From positions 1-64,000 of the forward strand of contig NZ_SWBQ01000001.1 of NCBI RefSeq assembly GCF_005116445.1: a DNA stretch of 64,000 bases. The letters are read 5' to 3'. The notes beneath the pieces were generated by a model, which saw only the letters and a list, made by a program, of their open reading frames with translations, did not search any database and had not been told where the DNA came from. Source of the stretch: Pedobacter frigoris (GTDB lineage Bacteria; Bacteroidota; Bacteroidia; Sphingobacteriales; Sphingobacteriaceae). The translations under genes and the position numbers were made by a program. Below, in pieces: positions 63,808 to 64,000 of this stretch; the stretch's first letter is position 1; every line of letters starts with the position of its first letter.

Positions 63808-64000
63808 GAAAACCATATTAGTAACAGGAAGTAATGGTCTTTTAGGCCAGAAGATCACAGAAAGACTGCTGGATACGAAGCAATTTAAACTGGTTGCGAC
63901 AGCCAAGGGTGCCAACAGATTTCCGGTTAAGGAAGGATATATTTATGCGGAGATGGATATTCTTGATCCTGAAAATGTAAAGCAGGTGGTGGAAAAATAC
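63808..64000 (+). CDS. RmlD-like dTDP-4-dehydrorhamnose reductase family, 3' partial
   Basis: The frame is open from the ATG at 63808 to the window end (64 codons). The N-terminus MKTILVTGSNGLLGQKITER is the extended-SDR nucleotide loop (GxxGxxG), and the later AEMDILDPENVKQVVEKY matches the D-I-x-D region of RmlD-type sugar-nucleotide reductases. The catalytic Tyr/Lys lie beyond the window, so other NAD-dependent epimerase/reductase functions remain possible. Confidence 0.65.

Overview
The window looks like a chromosomal segment of a Bacteroidota bacterium, most likely Sphingobacteriaceae (Pedobacter-like). The grounds are a type IX secretion (T9SS) type-B C-terminal domain next to PorP/SprF and OmpA-like genes, putative -7 boxes of the TAnnTTTG type, ECF sigma/anti-sigma/outer-membrane trios, GH29 fucosidases with AraC regulators, and an F-ATPase atpDC pair separate from the other atp genes. 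No rRNA, tRNA, CRISPR array, intact insertion sequence or phage was seen.

Layout. 1-10.4 kb is a plus-strand cell-surface cluster: a collagen-like repeat protein (5' end outside the window), a 1264-residue Ig-like/thrombospondin-3 adhesin, a small secreted protein, a T9SS type-B substrate, PorP/SprF and a PorE-like TPR/PD40/OmpA protein, closed by a strong terminator. 10.6-11.4 kb is a stand-alone protein with three NUMOD1-like repeats. 11.4-25.3 kb is deoxy-sugar catabolism: AraC regulator, two GH29 alpha-L-fucosidases, L-fuconate dehydratase, SDR dehydrogenase, SSS symporter and a lipoprotein mutarotase. Facing it are a TPR histidine kinase and a second AraC regulator. Beyond these lie a decayed RraA-like fragment, an enolase-superfamily dehydratase and another SDR. 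25.5-32.4 kb is an accessory stretch: a secreted hypothetical, an AAA/DUF4143-type ATPase behind tandem palindromes, unknown genes, a 114-nt rod-like hairpin, an acidic protein, a class II Fic protein with a small partner, gene debris and an alpha/beta hydrolase.

32.6-41.5 kb is a tetrapyrrole operon: hemA, a hemC-hemD fusion, hemB, hemL, a histidine kinase/response regulator pair, a small membrane protein, hemE and hemJ. 41.5-46.9 kb holds an ECF sigma factor with its putative anti-sigma and outer-membrane partner, an ABC ATPase, a DUF1801 protein, a lipoprotein and a glycosyltransferase. 47.0-61.1 kb is one minus-strand branched-chain amino-acid operon read as ilvE-ilvD-ilvB-ilvN-ilvC-leuC-leuD-(ModF-like ABC)-leuB-leuA-ilvA. 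It starts with a 27-codon leader peptide, 16 residues of which are Ile, Leu or Val, followed by a terminator and a competing antiterminator: a textbook attenuator. The window ends with atpD-atpC (minus) and the first 64 codons of an RmlD-like reductase (plus).

The most noteworthy unexplained items are the ilv attenuator (not annotated by ORF calling), the tandem palindromes overlapping the promoter of the AAA ATPase, the 114-nt hairpin at 28.8 kb, the nuclease-less triple NUMOD1 protein, and the degenerate ModF-like ABC ATPase inside the leu operon.
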